DNA of 64,000 bases from Pedobacter glucosidilyticus (GTDB lineage Bacteria > Bacteroidota > Bacteroidia > Sphingobacteriales > Sphingobacteriaceae), in the NCBI RefSeq assembly GCF_002483235.1, contig NZ_DLHN01000009.1, forward strand, positions 82,163 to 146,162, in the 5' to 3' direction. How positions within the stretch are numbered: the first letter of the stretch is position 1; each line of letters starts with the position of its first letter. The notes beneath the pieces were generated by a model, which was given only the letters and a program-made list of their open reading frames with translations, did not search any database and was not told where the DNA came from. Positions 18,182-26,947 of this stretch are shown in pieces. The position numbers and the translations under genes are program-made.

Positions 18182-19018
18182 ATGATTATGAAAGCAATCA
18201 AGAATATTTTAGTTCCAACCAATTTAACCGTAGGCTCATTAAGTGTGGTGCAATATGCTTTACACCAATTCAAAGGTTATGCCTTTAATATTACATTACT
18301 GCATGTTTTACCTTTACCAGATTCTATTTCAGATTTATTGATGTTATCAAGAAAAACTGATGAAAATGAACATATTCCATCAGAATTTCATGAGGCTGTA
18401 CAAAGGCTTACTTTATTATTTCCACTTCGTATATCAAGCATCAAAATAGAGCATCAATATGGGTTATCTACTTCTATTTTAGCACAAATCATCAGTAACA
18501 AAGAAATAGATTTGATTTTACATTGTAAAACAGCTTTTAAAAGTGCCGCCAATAGTGATGAGCAAAAACTATTAAAATTATTAGACGAGAGTGCTTATCC
18601 AGTAGTGTATGTTCCGGAAGTTCCACTAGCCGATACGCCTAAAACCATCAGTTTTATTTTAGAAGAGAATGTTAACTGTGTAGCCATTCTAAAAAATATG
18701 CTTGACCAATTGTTGGTACAAGCCCAAACAGAAATAAGATTGATAGCCGCTATGCCTATAACTAAGGTTGCAACCTTAATAGCTCAGTTTAAAAACGAAG
18801 TAGATAAAGGGAAGCTTTTTGGTACTTATAAGTTTTCTATACACATGTTGCAGGGAGAAAATTATGAAGAGTCGGTAATGCAGTTTACAGAAGATTTTGA
18901 AGTTGATATGATTTTTCTTTTAAAAAAGAAGACATTTTTAAACAGATATTTTATCAACCAACATATCCTAAACCAAACACTTAAACAAGCAAGAATTCCA
19001 TTATTTACGTTAGCTTAA
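18182..19018 (+). CDS. Universal stress protein family protein
   Basis: A 278-residue cytoplasmic protein made of two UspA-like halves (about 4-145 and 150-278). The first begins IKNILVPTNLTVGSLSVVQYAL, a typical Usp strand-helix opening, and ends PVVYVPEVP. The ATP-binding G-2x-G-9x-G(S/T) motif of UspA is not visible in either half, so nucleotide binding is doubtful. ATG at 18182 or 18188 could both start it; the second gives the more usual MKAIKNILVP. It lies 15 bp upstream of a bestrophin-like gene, so the two probably form an operon downstream of the two-component genes. Confidence 0.8.
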   Translation: MIMKAIKNILVPTNLTVGSLSVVQYALHQFKGYAFNITLLHVLPLPDSISDLLMLSRKTDENEHIPSEFHEAVQRLTLLFPLRISSIKIEHQYGLSTSILAQIISNKEIDLILHCKTAFKSAANSDEQKLLKLLDESAYPVVYVPEVPLADTPKTISFILEENVNCVAILKNMLDQLLVQAQTEIRLIAAMPITKVATLIAQFKNEVDKGKLFGTYKFSIHMLQGENYEESVMQFTEDFEVDMIFLLKKKTFLNRYFINQHILNQTLKQARIPLFTLA

Positions 19019-19022
19019 AAAA

Positions 19023-19028
19023 AGGAGG
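19023..19028 (+). promoter_or_regulatory. Strong Shine-Dalgarno site, unusual for this genome
   Basis: AGGAGG lies 5 bases before the ATG of the bestrophin-like gene. Most genes in this window have only A-rich leaders, as is normal for Bacteroidota, so a complete Shine-Dalgarno core stands out. Confidence 0.6.
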
Positions 19029-19033
19029 TTATT

Positions 19034-19945
19034 ATGTTGTTAAAAAGTAAAGTGCCCATTACTTATATATTCGGAAAAATTAAATTTGAGATTTTATTTG
19101 TTGCTTTTTATGCTTGTATCATTAGTATTTTAAGTAGTAATTACCATATTCAGAAATTTTCTTTACCTATAGCCGTACCTATGATTGTTGGGACAGTAAT
19201 TTCTTTATTATTGGGTTTTAGGTCTAACCAAGCTTATGACCGTTGGTGGGAAGCTCGTATTATTTGGGGAGCTATCGTTAATGACTCAAGAACACTTGCC
19301 AGACAATTACTTTCTTTTTTTAAGGATCCGGATTATTCTGTAGAAATTAATCTTTTTCAAGAACGTTGGATAAAAAGACAAATGGCATGGTGTTATTGTT
19401 TAGGCCAAAGTTTAAGAGATAAGGACCCCGACGCAGGTTTACACAAATATTTAAGTAAACGAGATATGGTTTTTATCAATCATCATGACCATAAACCAAA
19501 TGCTATTTTACAACTACACGCTAGAGATTTAAAATATGCACTAGAACGGGGATGGATAAATAGCTATCAGCAAGTGGAAATAGATAACACCTTAACTAAA
19601 TTATGCGATGCCATGGGAAAATGCGAACGTATCAAAAAAACTGTTTTTCCTACCACTTATGGGATGTATATCCATTTTTCTATTTATTTTTTTGTACTGC
19701 AGTTACCATTTTCATTGATGGATTTTTTTGGGATTTACCAAATACCTGTAACTATTGCACTAGCTGCTACTTTCTTTTTGATAGAAAAAATGGCTGTTCA
19801 TTTACAAGATCCATTTGAGAATAAGCCTACGGACACGCCTGTAACAAGTATTTCTAAAACCATAGAACGTAATTTATGGCAAATGTTGAGCGAGCGGGAG
19901 ATACCCACTTATAAAACAGAATCTAAAGATTTTTATATTTTGTAG
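19034..19945 (+). CDS. Bestrophin-like ion channel family protein
   Basis: A 303-residue inner-membrane protein of the bestrophin/UPF0187 group. The signature SLLLGFRSNQAYDRWWEAR (about residues 56-74), which follows the first membrane pair, is diagnostic. Hydrophobic helices lie at about 15-33, 42-60, 212-232 and 236-256, with a long cytoplasmic part between. Bacterial members form pentameric cation or anion channels. Position after a universal stress protein and near a K+/H+ antiporter suggests a role in ion or pH balance, but this is context only. The start is fixed by a strong ribosome site. Confidence 0.88.
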   Translation: MLLKSKVPITYIFGKIKFEILFVAFYACIISILSSNYHIQKFSLPIAVPMIVGTVISLLLGFRSNQAYDRWWEARIIWGAIVNDSRTLARQLLSFFKDPDYSVEINLFQERWIKRQMAWCYCLGQSLRDKDPDAGLHKYLSKRDMVFINHHDHKPNAILQLHARDLKYALERGWINSYQQVEIDNTLTKLCDAMGKCERIKKTVFPTTYGMYIHFSIYFFVLQLPFSLMDFFGIYQIPVTIALAATFFLIEKMAVHLQDPFENKPTDTPVTSISKTIERNLWQMLSEREIPTYKTESKDFYIL

Positions 19946-19984
19946 TCTTATCGAAATTAAAATAATACTTCTTTTTTTATTTGT

Positions 19985-20020
19985 AAGCTATCTCGAAAGG
20001 GGTAGCTTTTTGTTTTTTTT
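19985..20020 (+). terminator. Terminator of the stress protein-bestrophin operon
   Basis: AAGCTATCTC and GGGGTAGCTT pair (two G-U) around a GAAA tetraloop, followed by TTTTTG and then eight T. It lies 39 bp after the bestrophin-like stop codon. Confidence 0.85.
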
Positions 20021-20100
20021 AGTTTTATGGATATGTAAGATAGGGTATAGGTTTTGGGGATGATTTTTAGATTTCAAGAAATTCGATAAAATCGAAAGCC

Positions 20101-20235
20101 GATGATTGTATCGTTATTTAACAAGCACTGCCCTTGCAACCTAAACCCGGTTGAAGCGGCATCCCCGGAACGACCATCGGGAGTGGAGGGATATAGTGGA
20201 AAACGGGACTAGCGGTACAAAATAATAACGCAACT
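20101..20235. other. GC-rich structured intergenic island, possible ncRNA or dispersed repeat
   Basis: About 135 bp with clearly higher GC than its surroundings and no ORF. Nested pairings are possible: CCCG (20146-20149) with CGGG (20204-20207), ATC (20161-20163) with GAT (20190-20192), and CCCG (20164-20167) with CGGG (20178-20181). It lies between a plus-strand terminator and the leuB terminator, so it has no host gene. I cannot assign an Rfam family. It could be a small RNA or one copy of a structured repeat; neither is shown. Confidence 0.45.
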
Positions 20236-20242
20236 GCTTTTC

Positions 20243-20271
20243 AAAAAAAACAGCCCCAATTTTTGGAGCTG
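20243..20271 (-). terminator. Terminator of the ilv-leu cluster (after leuB)
   Basis: CAGCCCCAA (20251-20259) pairs with TTGGAGCTG (20263-20271) with one mismatch and a 3-nt loop. In the minus direction eight U follow. It starts 16 bp after the leuB stop. Confidence 0.85.
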
Positions 20272-20286
20272 CTTTCTGTAGATTTT

Positions 20287-21345
20287 TTAAACGTTTTTAG
20301 CTAACCAATCGCCAACTTCGCTGGTTTTGTAAGCTTTGTTGCTTCCGGCTAAATCTTCTGTAACGATGCCTTCTGCTAAAGATTTATTAACAACATCTCT
20401 GATAGCGGCTGCTTCTGCATGTAAACCAAAAGCGTCTTCAAACATCATAGCGGCAGATAAAACTGTTGCCAATGGGTTTGCAATGTCTTTTCCTGCTGCT
20501 TGTGGGTAAGAACCGTGGATAGGCTCGTACAATGAAGTATGTAAGCCTTTAGATGCCGATGGCATTAAACCCATAGAACCTGAAATTACAGAGGCCTCAT
20601 CAGTTAAAATATCACCAAAAAGGTTTTCGGTAATTAAAACATCGTAAGAGTTTGGCCACTGTACTAAGCGCATAGCTACGGCATCAACAAACTCGTAACT
20701 AACGGTTACTTCTGGATAATCTTTTTCCATATCCTGTACGGTTTCTCTCCATAAGCGAGAGCTTTCTAGAACGTTTGCTTTATCTACACAGCATAATTTT
20801 TTGCTACGTGTCATGGCTATTTCAAAGCCTAATTTTGCTAAACGCTGAATTTCTGCTCTAGTGTATGTACAAGTATCAAAAGCGGTATTGCCATTGTCTT
20901 TTCTGCCTCTTTCTCCAAAGTAAATTCCGCCAGTTAACTCGCGTAAGATGATTAAATCTGTACCTTCTATACGTTCTCTTTTTAACGGAGAGTTATCTAT
21001 TAAAGAAGGGAAAGTAAAAGTAGGACGAACGTTTGCAAATAAGCCTAATTTCTGACGCATTTTTAATAAACCTTGCTCAGGGCGAACGGTAGCTTTAGGA
21101 TCATTATCGTATTTTGGATGACCAATAGCACCAAATAAAACAGCATCAGCAGCCATACAAACTTCGTGTGTACTATCTGGATAAGGCTCTCCACAATCAT
21201 CAATAGCGCAAGCACCTGTTAAAGCAGATGTCCAATTGATTTCGTGGTTAAACTTGGTAGCAACAGCATTTACTACTTTAACAGCCTGGTCTACAACCTC
21301 AGGCCCAATTCCGTCTCCCGCTAAAAGGGCGATATTTAATTTCAT
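20287..21345 (-). CDS. leuB: 3-isopropylmalate dehydrogenase
   Basis: NAD-dependent enzyme of 352 residues that oxidises and decarboxylates 3-isopropylmalate in leucine synthesis. The N-terminus NIALLAGDGIGPEV, the substrate-contacting RELTGGIYFGERG (about 136-148), the metal-binding DEASVISGSMGLMPSAS stretch and the NAD-site EPIHGSYPQAAGKDIANP are all present and typical. Length matches the family. It is the last gene of the minus-strand ilv-leu cluster, with 92 bp to the synthase gene upstream and a strong terminator after it. Confidence 0.96.
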   Translation of the reverse strand: MKLNIALLAGDGIGPEVVDQAVKVVNAVATKFNHEINWTSALTGACAIDDCGEPYPDSTHEVCMAADAVLFGAIGHPKYDNDPKATVRPEQGLLKMRQKLGLFANVRPTFTFPSLIDNSPLKRERIEGTDLIILRELTGGIYFGERGRKDNGNTAFDTCTYTRAEIQRLAKLGFEIAMTRSKKLCCVDKANVLESSRLWRETVQDMEKDYPEVTVSYEFVDAVAMRLVQWPNSYDVLITENLFGDILTDEASVISGSMGLMPSASKGLHTSLYEPIHGSYPQAAGKDIANPLATVLSAAMMFEDAFGLHAEAAAIRDVVNKSLAEGIVTEDLAGSNKAYKTSEVGDWLAKNV

Positions 21346-21348
21346 ATT

Positions 21349-21430
21349 TTGAGTAATTAGTATTGAGTATAAAGTATAAAGTATAAAGATGCTTACCTTT
21401 TACAAAGTCTTTTTACTTAGTACTTTTTTC
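21349..21430. repeat. Degenerate 7-base-period tract in the spacer before leuB
   Basis: The plus strand shows a triple AGTATAA unit around 21365-21385. The minus strand reads units such as AAGTAGC, AAGAAAA, AAGTACT, AAGTAAA and AAGACTT, all seven bases apart. It is one of several such tracts in this window. Confidence 0.5.
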
Positions 21431-21437
21431 TTGCTAC

Positions 21438-22955
21438 TTAAATTATATTTAACATTTTTTGTGTCGCTTTAATGGCACATACAGTTTGGTCTGAGTCTAA
21501 ACCACGTGTTTTAAAGCTTTTTTTATCGGTTTCCCATGTAATAATGGCTTCGCAAAGTGCATCAGAATCACTTCCTGGGGCGATTCTTACGGCATAATCT
21601 ACTAGTTTTGGTAATTGTCTTTTCTTTTTAGCATAAACCTTATTTAAGGCATTCATAAAAGCATCAAACTGTCCATCACCTTGTGCATTTTCTTCAAAAT
21701 GTTCTCCTTCAATAGAAACTGCTATAGTTGCAGAGGGGCGTAAACCTTTAGCATGTGTTAAAACGTAAGATTGTACGGTAACTTTTTCTTCATAAAGTTT
21801 ACTATCCAAAACATCAGAAATGATATAAGGAAGGTCTTCTTTGGTAACGGTTTCCTTTTTATCTCCAAGTTCTATAACGCGTTGGGTAACCTTTTTTAAA
21901 TCTTCATCATTAAGTTTTAAACCTAATTCCTGAAGATTTTTCTCAATATTGGCTTTGCCAGATGTTTTGCCTAAAGCATAAGTACGTTTCCTGCCAAATC
22001 TTTCTGGTAATAAATCATTAAAATAAAGGTTGTTTTTATTGTCGCCATCAGCATGGATACCGGCTGTTTGGGTAAACACATTATCTCCTACAATAGGCTT
22101 ATTTGCTGGTATTCTGATGCCCGAAAATGTTTCTACCAGTTTACTTACTTTAAAAATGGAAGACTCTTTTAAAGAGATTTTTACCTCTGGCAGAAAATCG
22201 TTAATAACAGCAACGGCACTTGCCATAGGTGCATTTCCGGCTCTTTCGCCCATACCATTTACAGTTAAATGTAAACCATCTATACCTGCTTTTACGGCTT
22301 CTAAAACATTGGCGGTACTTAAATCGTAATCATTATGAGCATGAAAATCAAAATGAATGCTTGGATATTTTGATTTTAGCTCGGTAATGTAACCATACGT
22401 TTCTGAAGGAGTTAACACACCTAAAGTATCTGGTAGAAGTACTCTTTTGATAGATTGCTGGCTAAGGAAATCTAAAAACTGAAAAACATAGTCTTTAGAA
22501 TTACGCATGCCATTACTCCAATCTTCTAAATAAACATTGGTTTCTATCTGATGTTGAGTTGCTAAAGTTATAACTGCTGCAATTTCATCAAAATGTTGTT
22601 GGGCGGTTTTTTTAAGTTGATGTGTTAAATGATTTAAAGAGCCTTTAGTTAGCAAATTTTGAACTTTTACACCTGCATTTAACATCCAATTGATTGATAC
22701 ACCGTTATCAACAAAAGAAAGTACTTCTATACGATTGGTATATCCGTTTTGGCTTGCCCAATCCATAATAGCTTTTACAGCTTGAAACTCGCCATCTGAT
22801 ACACGGGCAGAAGCAATTTCAACTCTGTCTACATGAAGTTCCTCCAGTAATAGCTGGGCAATCGTAAGCTTTTCAGAGGCGGAAAATGAAACTCCTGAGG
22901 TTTGTTCACCATCGCGGAGTGTAGTATCCATTATTTCTATTTTCCTGTTTACCAT
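21438..22955 (-). CDS. Alpha-isopropylmalate/citramalate synthase family protein
   Basis: A 505-residue acetyl-CoA-dependent synthase of the DRE-TIM group. The N-terminal TIM barrel starts IMDTTLRDGEQTSGVSFS and contains the metal-binding FHAHNDYDLS and the NGMGERAGNAP turn. A LeuA-type dimer/regulatory domain follows (about 355-505). It is the second such enzyme here besides leuA. Diverged paralogues in this position often make (R)-citramalate from pyruvate for isoleucine synthesis, which would explain why no ilvA threonine deaminase lies in the cluster. The substrate cannot be proven from sequence; a second isopropylmalate synthase is the alternative. It lies between leuD and leuB. Confidence 0.8.
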   Translation of the reverse strand: MVNRKIEIMDTTLRDGEQTSGVSFSASEKLTIAQLLLEELHVDRVEIASARVSDGEFQAVKAIMDWASQNGYTNRIEVLSFVDNGVSINWMLNAGVKVQNLLTKGSLNHLTHQLKKTAQQHFDEIAAVITLATQHQIETNVYLEDWSNGMRNSKDYVFQFLDFLSQQSIKRVLLPDTLGVLTPSETYGYITELKSKYPSIHFDFHAHNDYDLSTANVLEAVKAGIDGLHLTVNGMGERAGNAPMASAVAVINDFLPEVKISLKESSIFKVSKLVETFSGIRIPANKPIVGDNVFTQTAGIHADGDNKNNLYFNDLLPERFGRKRTYALGKTSGKANIEKNLQELGLKLNDEDLKKVTQRVIELGDKKETVTKEDLPYIISDVLDSKLYEEKVTVQSYVLTHAKGLRPSATIAVSIEGEHFEENAQGDGQFDAFMNALNKVYAKKKRQLPKLVDYAVRIAPGSDSDALCEAIITWETDKKSFKTRGLDSDQTVCAIKATQKMLNII

Positions 22956-23008
22956 GTAAATGTTTTTTTGTTGATGATTGTTATTTCTATAAATCTATTT
23001 TAGAAAAC

Positions 23009-23126
23009 GAGGCTGTCTCAAATTACCACTTTGTGTCAGGCTGAGCGGAGGCGAAGCCTTTCTGTGTATATCAGAGAACATTTCGACTCCGCTCAATGTG
23101 ACAAATATGATTTTTTAGACAGCTTT
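23009..23126. repeat. 118-bp imperfect palindrome, MITE- or REP-like
   Basis: The spacer before this synthase carries two long inverted arms. The left arm contains GGCTGTCTCAAA and TCAGGCTGAGCGGAGGCGAA. The right arm, read on the minus strand, contains AAGCTGTCTAAAAAATCA and CACATTGAGCGGAGTCGAAA. The arms agree over most of about 50 bases. No transposase is present. It is probably one copy of a mobile or structural dispersed repeat. Confidence 0.65.
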
Positions 23127-23159
23127 GTTTTAAACAAGTTTATCAAAAACAGTGTGTTT

Positions 23160-23756
23160 TTATAATGGAAGATGCGTGGCAAATTCCTGAATTTCTGATT
23201 TTATGTTTTGTAGATAATCAATATCATCAAAACCATTCATCATATTTTCTTTTTTGTACGAGCTAATATCAAAGCTTTCTTGTTCTCCGGTTGATGTTAA
23301 AGTAATGGTTTGTGCCGGAAGATTAATTTCTAATGCTGTTTTTGGATCTGCCGCAATAGCTTTAAAGATTTTATCTAAAAACTCTGGACTTACCTGCACT
23401 GGCAAAACACCAATATTTAAGCAGTTATTTTTAAAAATATCTGCAAAGAAGCTAGAAACTACAGCTCTAAAGCCATAATCGTAAACAGCCCAAGCAGCAT
23501 GCTCTCTTGATGAACCCGAACCAAAGTTTTTACCACCTACTAAGATTTTACCGCTATAAGTTGGGTTATTTAAGACGAAATCTGGTTTAGGAGTATTATC
23601 TGGGTTGTATCTCCAATCTCTGAAAAGGTTATCGCCAAAGCCTACACGTTCTGTAGCTTTTAAGAAACGAGCTGGTATAATTTGGTCAGTATCAACATTC
23701 TCTATAGAAAGTGGAACTGCACTGCTTTTTAATATGTTAAATTTATCGTATGCCAT
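23160..23756 (-). CDS. leuD: 3-isopropylmalate dehydratase small subunit
   Basis: A 198-residue swivel-domain subunit that pairs with LeuC to isomerise 2- to 3-isopropylmalate. The substrate-side motif GGKNFGSGSSREHAAWA (about 74-90) is complete, and NVDTDQIIPARFL near the N-terminus is typical. Length is normal for a bacterial LeuD. It lies 146 bp downstream of leuC on the same strand, with a repeat-rich spacer between them. Confidence 0.96.
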   Translation of the reverse strand: MAYDKFNILKSSAVPLSIENVDTDQIIPARFLKATERVGFGDNLFRDWRYNPDNTPKPDFVLNNPTYSGKILVGGKNFGSGSSREHAAWAVYDYGFRAVVSSFFADIFKNNCLNIGVLPVQVSPEFLDKIFKAIAADPKTALEINLPAQTITLTSTGEQESFDISSYKKENMMNGFDDIDYLQNIKSEIQEFATHLPL

Positions 23757-23902
23757 TTTTTTAGTTTTTTAGTTGTTAGTTTGTTGGTTTGTTAGTCTTT
23801 AAAGACTGATAACAAATTTTGAAACTATTCCTAAATGATATATTACTGTTAGTTTTTAGGTTATTAGATTTAATTGGACAAACCAACTAACAACCTAACC
23901 AT

Positions 23903-25312
23903 CTAACCAACTAGTTCTTCCATTAATTCTCTCGGATCTGTTACTTTACCTGTAACCGCTGCTGCTGCCGCAACTAATGGGCTTGCTAGCATGGTTCTTG
24001 AACCTGGTCCTTGACGGCCTTCAAAGTTTCTGTTTGATGTACTTACTGCATATTTACCTGCAGGAATTTTATCATCATTCATTGCTAAACAAGCAGAACA
24101 ACCTGGTTGACGTAGCGTAAATCCAGCCTCAGTTAAAATATCTAAAATACCTTCTTCTTTTATTTGAGACTCAACAATATGAGAACCTGGTACTAACCAT
24201 ACGGTTACATTTTCTGCTTTTTGTCTTCCTTTAACAACAGATGCAAAAGCTCTGAAATCTTCTATTCTACCATTGGTACAGCTTCCTACGAAAACATAAT
24301 CAACAGGTTTACCTATCATAGAATCGCCTTCATTGAAACCCATATAGTTTAAAGATTTCTCATAAGTTTCTACACCACCTTCTACTTGTTCAGCATCAGG
24401 GATTTGGTTAGAAATACCAATACCCATACCTGGGTTGGTACCATAAGTAATCATCGGTTCAATTTCAGAAGCGTTGTAAACTAACTCTTTATCAAACACT
24501 GCATCAGCATCTGTTTTAAGAGTTTTCCAATATTCCATTGCTTTGTCCCAAGCTTCACCTTTTGGTGTAAACTCACGACCTTGGATATAATTGAAAGTAG
24601 TTTCGTCTGGAGCTATCATACCACCACGAGCACCCATTTCTATACTTAGGTTACACACCGTCATACGACCTTCCATACTCATTTTTTCGAAAACCTCACC
24701 AGCGTATTCTACAAAATAACCTGTTGCGCCAGAAGTAGTTAATTTAGAAATGATGAATAAAGCAACGTCTTTAGGCGTAACACCTCTGCTTAAAGTACCA
24801 TTGATGGTGATTCTCATTTTCTTTGGTTTTGGTTGCATGATACATTGCGTAGAAAGTACCATTTCTACTTCAGATGTACCTATACCAAAAGCGATAGCAC
24901 CAAAAGCACCATGAGTAGAGGTATGCGAATCTCCACAAACTATAGTTGCACCTGGTTGGGTAATACCATACTCTGGCCCAACTACGTGAACGATACCATT
25001 TTTTTGATGACCTAAACCCCAGTGAGAAATACCATATTCTTTAGAGTTAGCCTCTAAAGCTTTTAGCTGGTTTGCTGATAATGGATCTGCAACTGGTAAA
25101 TGTTGGTTAATAGTAGGCGTGTTATGATCTGCCGTAGCAAAAGTACGCTCAGGATATAAAACTTTAATACCTCTGGTTTTTAATCCTAAGAAAGCTACCG
25201 GGCTGGTAACTTCATGGATTAAATGACGATCGATAAATAGAACATCTGGACCGCCTTCTATCTTGCGAACCACATGTTTATCCCACACTTTGTCAAACAA
25301 TGTCTTGCTCAT
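23903..25312 (-). CDS. leuC: 3-isopropylmalate dehydratase large subunit
   Basis: A 469-residue aconitase-family subunit that carries a [4Fe-4S] cluster. Cluster cysteines are in VGSCTNGRIEDF and QPGCSACLAMN; the active-site segments CGDSHTSTHGAFGAIAFGIG and SNRNFEGRQGPGSRT are also intact. Length matches E. coli LeuC (466). It follows leuA by 70 bp and precedes leuD. The stop codon is flanked on the downstream side by a TTGG/TTAG-rich repeat (23877-23905). Confidence 0.97.
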   Translation of the reverse strand: MSKTLFDKVWDKHVVRKIEGGPDVLFIDRHLIHEVTSPVAFLGLKTRGIKVLYPERTFATADHNTPTINQHLPVADPLSANQLKALEANSKEYGISHWGLGHQKNGIVHVVGPEYGITQPGATIVCGDSHTSTHGAFGAIAFGIGTSEVEMVLSTQCIMQPKPKKMRITINGTLSRGVTPKDVALFIISKLTTSGATGYFVEYAGEVFEKMSMEGRMTVCNLSIEMGARGGMIAPDETTFNYIQGREFTPKGEAWDKAMEYWKTLKTDADAVFDKELVYNASEIEPMITYGTNPGMGIGISNQIPDAEQVEGGVETYEKSLNYMGFNEGDSMIGKPVDYVFVGSCTNGRIEDFRAFASVVKGRQKAENVTVWLVPGSHIVESQIKEEGILDILTEAGFTLRQPGCSACLAMNDDKIPAGKYAVSTSNRNFEGRQGPGSRTMLASPLVAAAAAVTGKVTDPRELMEELVG

Positions 25313-25382
25313 CTTATTATAATTTTATTTGTTTTCTAATCTTAAGGCCTTATCAATAATTGCAATAAGGCAAATTTAAATT

Positions 25383-26888
25383 TTATATAAATTTATTTAT
25401 AGCATCTAAATAAGCATTTGCAGATGCTTTTACGATATCAGAACTGAAACCGTAACCTGCATAGTATTTATCGCCATATTTAACTCTCATATTTACTTTA
25501 CTAACATCATTACTTCCACCATGTATAGCATCAATATGAAACTCTTTTAAAGTAACTTCTTTTTTAATGATGCTATCCATAGCTTTTATGGTAGCGTCTA
25601 CCGGGCCATTTCCTGATGCTACAGCTTCATACACTTTTTCATGAATTTCTAGCTTTACCATAGCGGTAGGAATTAGAGGGTCGCCACACATTACCTGTAA
25701 TAATTTAATGGTGATACCATCTTTATAATTACGCTCGGTACCATCGCCCATTAATAATAATAAGTCATCATCTTTGATTTCTTTTTTACTATCAGCAAGT
25801 ACTAAGAAACGCTCGTAAACTTCATCTAAGTTTATTTTTTCAATTAAATATCCTAAACGCTCTAAATGGTGTTTAAGCGCATGCCTACCACTTCTTGCTG
25901 TTAAAATAATCTCTGATTGGTCTATACCTACATCCTCAGGATTGATGATTTCATAATTCTCTCTGAATTTTAAAACACCATCTTGATGAATACCCGAACT
26001 ATGTGCAAACGCATTTTTACCAACAATAGCTTTGTTTGGCTGTACTGGCATACGCATCATACGGCTAACCATTCCGCTTAATTCGTAGAATTTTTTGCTA
26101 TTGATATGGGTATAATATCCTAATTGGTGGGTTTTTAATATCATAGCAACTTCTTCTAATGAAGTGTTACCCGCTCTTTCGCCAATACCATTAATGGTAC
26201 ATTCTACTTGGCGAGCACCGTTTTGGATGCCGGCAATAGAATTTGCTGTTGCCAAACCTAAATCGTTATGGCAGTGTACAGAAATTATAGCTTGGTCTAT
26301 ATTCTTAACATTCTCTTTTAGGAAACGAATTTTAGAGCCGTACTGGTCTGGTAAACAATAACCATTAGTGTCTGGGATGTTTACTACTGTAGCACCTGCT
26401 GCTATTACAGCCTCTATCATTTGGGCAAGAAAAACTACATCTGCTCTTCCGGCATCTTCTGCATAAAACTCAATATCTTCAACAAATTTCTTTGCATATT
26501 TTACAGCAGCAACACCACGTTCCAGAATATCCTCGCGGGTACTGTTAAATTTGTATTTGATGTGCATGTCTGATGCACCAATTCCAGTATGTATTCTTGG
26601 TCTTTTGGCATGCTTTAAAGATTCTACAGCAGCATCAATATCTTTTGTATTAGCTCTAGTTAAAGCACAAATAATAGGCTCTCTTACTGCTTTAGATAAT
26701 TCTACAACGCTTTGGAAGTCTCCCGGACTTGAAATAGGGAAACCAGCCTCAATAACATCAACACCTAAGATTTCTAGCTCTTTTGCAATCTCTATTTTTT
26801 CTGATGTTGTTAATTGACAGCCAGGTACCTGTTCACCGTCTCTCAAAGTGGTGTCGAAAATGTAAATTCTATTCGGGTCGTGTAACAT
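25383..26888 (-). CDS. leuA: 2-isopropylmalate synthase
   Basis: A 501-residue enzyme that condenses 2-oxoisovalerate with acetyl-CoA, the committed step to leucine. The barrel opens IFDTTLRDGEQVPGCQL, carries the metal ligands in SVHCHNDLGLATAN and the NGIGERAGNTSLEE turn, and is followed by the LeuA regulatory domain (about 370-501) that normally gives leucine feedback inhibition. It is closer to classical LeuA than the second synthase at 21438-22955. It sits between the ModF-like ATPase gene and leuC. Confidence 0.95.
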   Translation of the reverse strand: MLHDPNRIYIFDTTLRDGEQVPGCQLTTSEKIEIAKELEILGVDVIEAGFPISSPGDFQSVVELSKAVREPIICALTRANTKDIDAAVESLKHAKRPRIHTGIGASDMHIKYKFNSTREDILERGVAAVKYAKKFVEDIEFYAEDAGRADVVFLAQMIEAVIAAGATVVNIPDTNGYCLPDQYGSKIRFLKENVKNIDQAIISVHCHNDLGLATANSIAGIQNGARQVECTINGIGERAGNTSLEEVAMILKTHQLGYYTHINSKKFYELSGMVSRMMRMPVQPNKAIVGKNAFAHSSGIHQDGVLKFRENYEIINPEDVGIDQSEIILTARSGRHALKHHLERLGYLIEKINLDEVYERFLVLADSKKEIKDDDLLLLMGDGTERNYKDGITIKLLQVMCGDPLIPTAMVKLEIHEKVYEAVASGNGPVDATIKAMDSIIKKEVTLKEFHIDAIHGGSNDVSKVNMRVKYGDKYYAGYGFSSDIVKASANAYLDAINKFI

Positions 26889-26947
26889 ATTCTTTTGTTA
26901 GCTTCATTTATCTTATACAAGATGAAATGAATTTTTTTATTCTCTTT

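Noticed and set aside
22030..22329. 99-codon plus-strand ORF over the second isopropylmalate-type synthase
   Set aside because: Antisense frame of a conserved enzyme; no ribosome site or family features.
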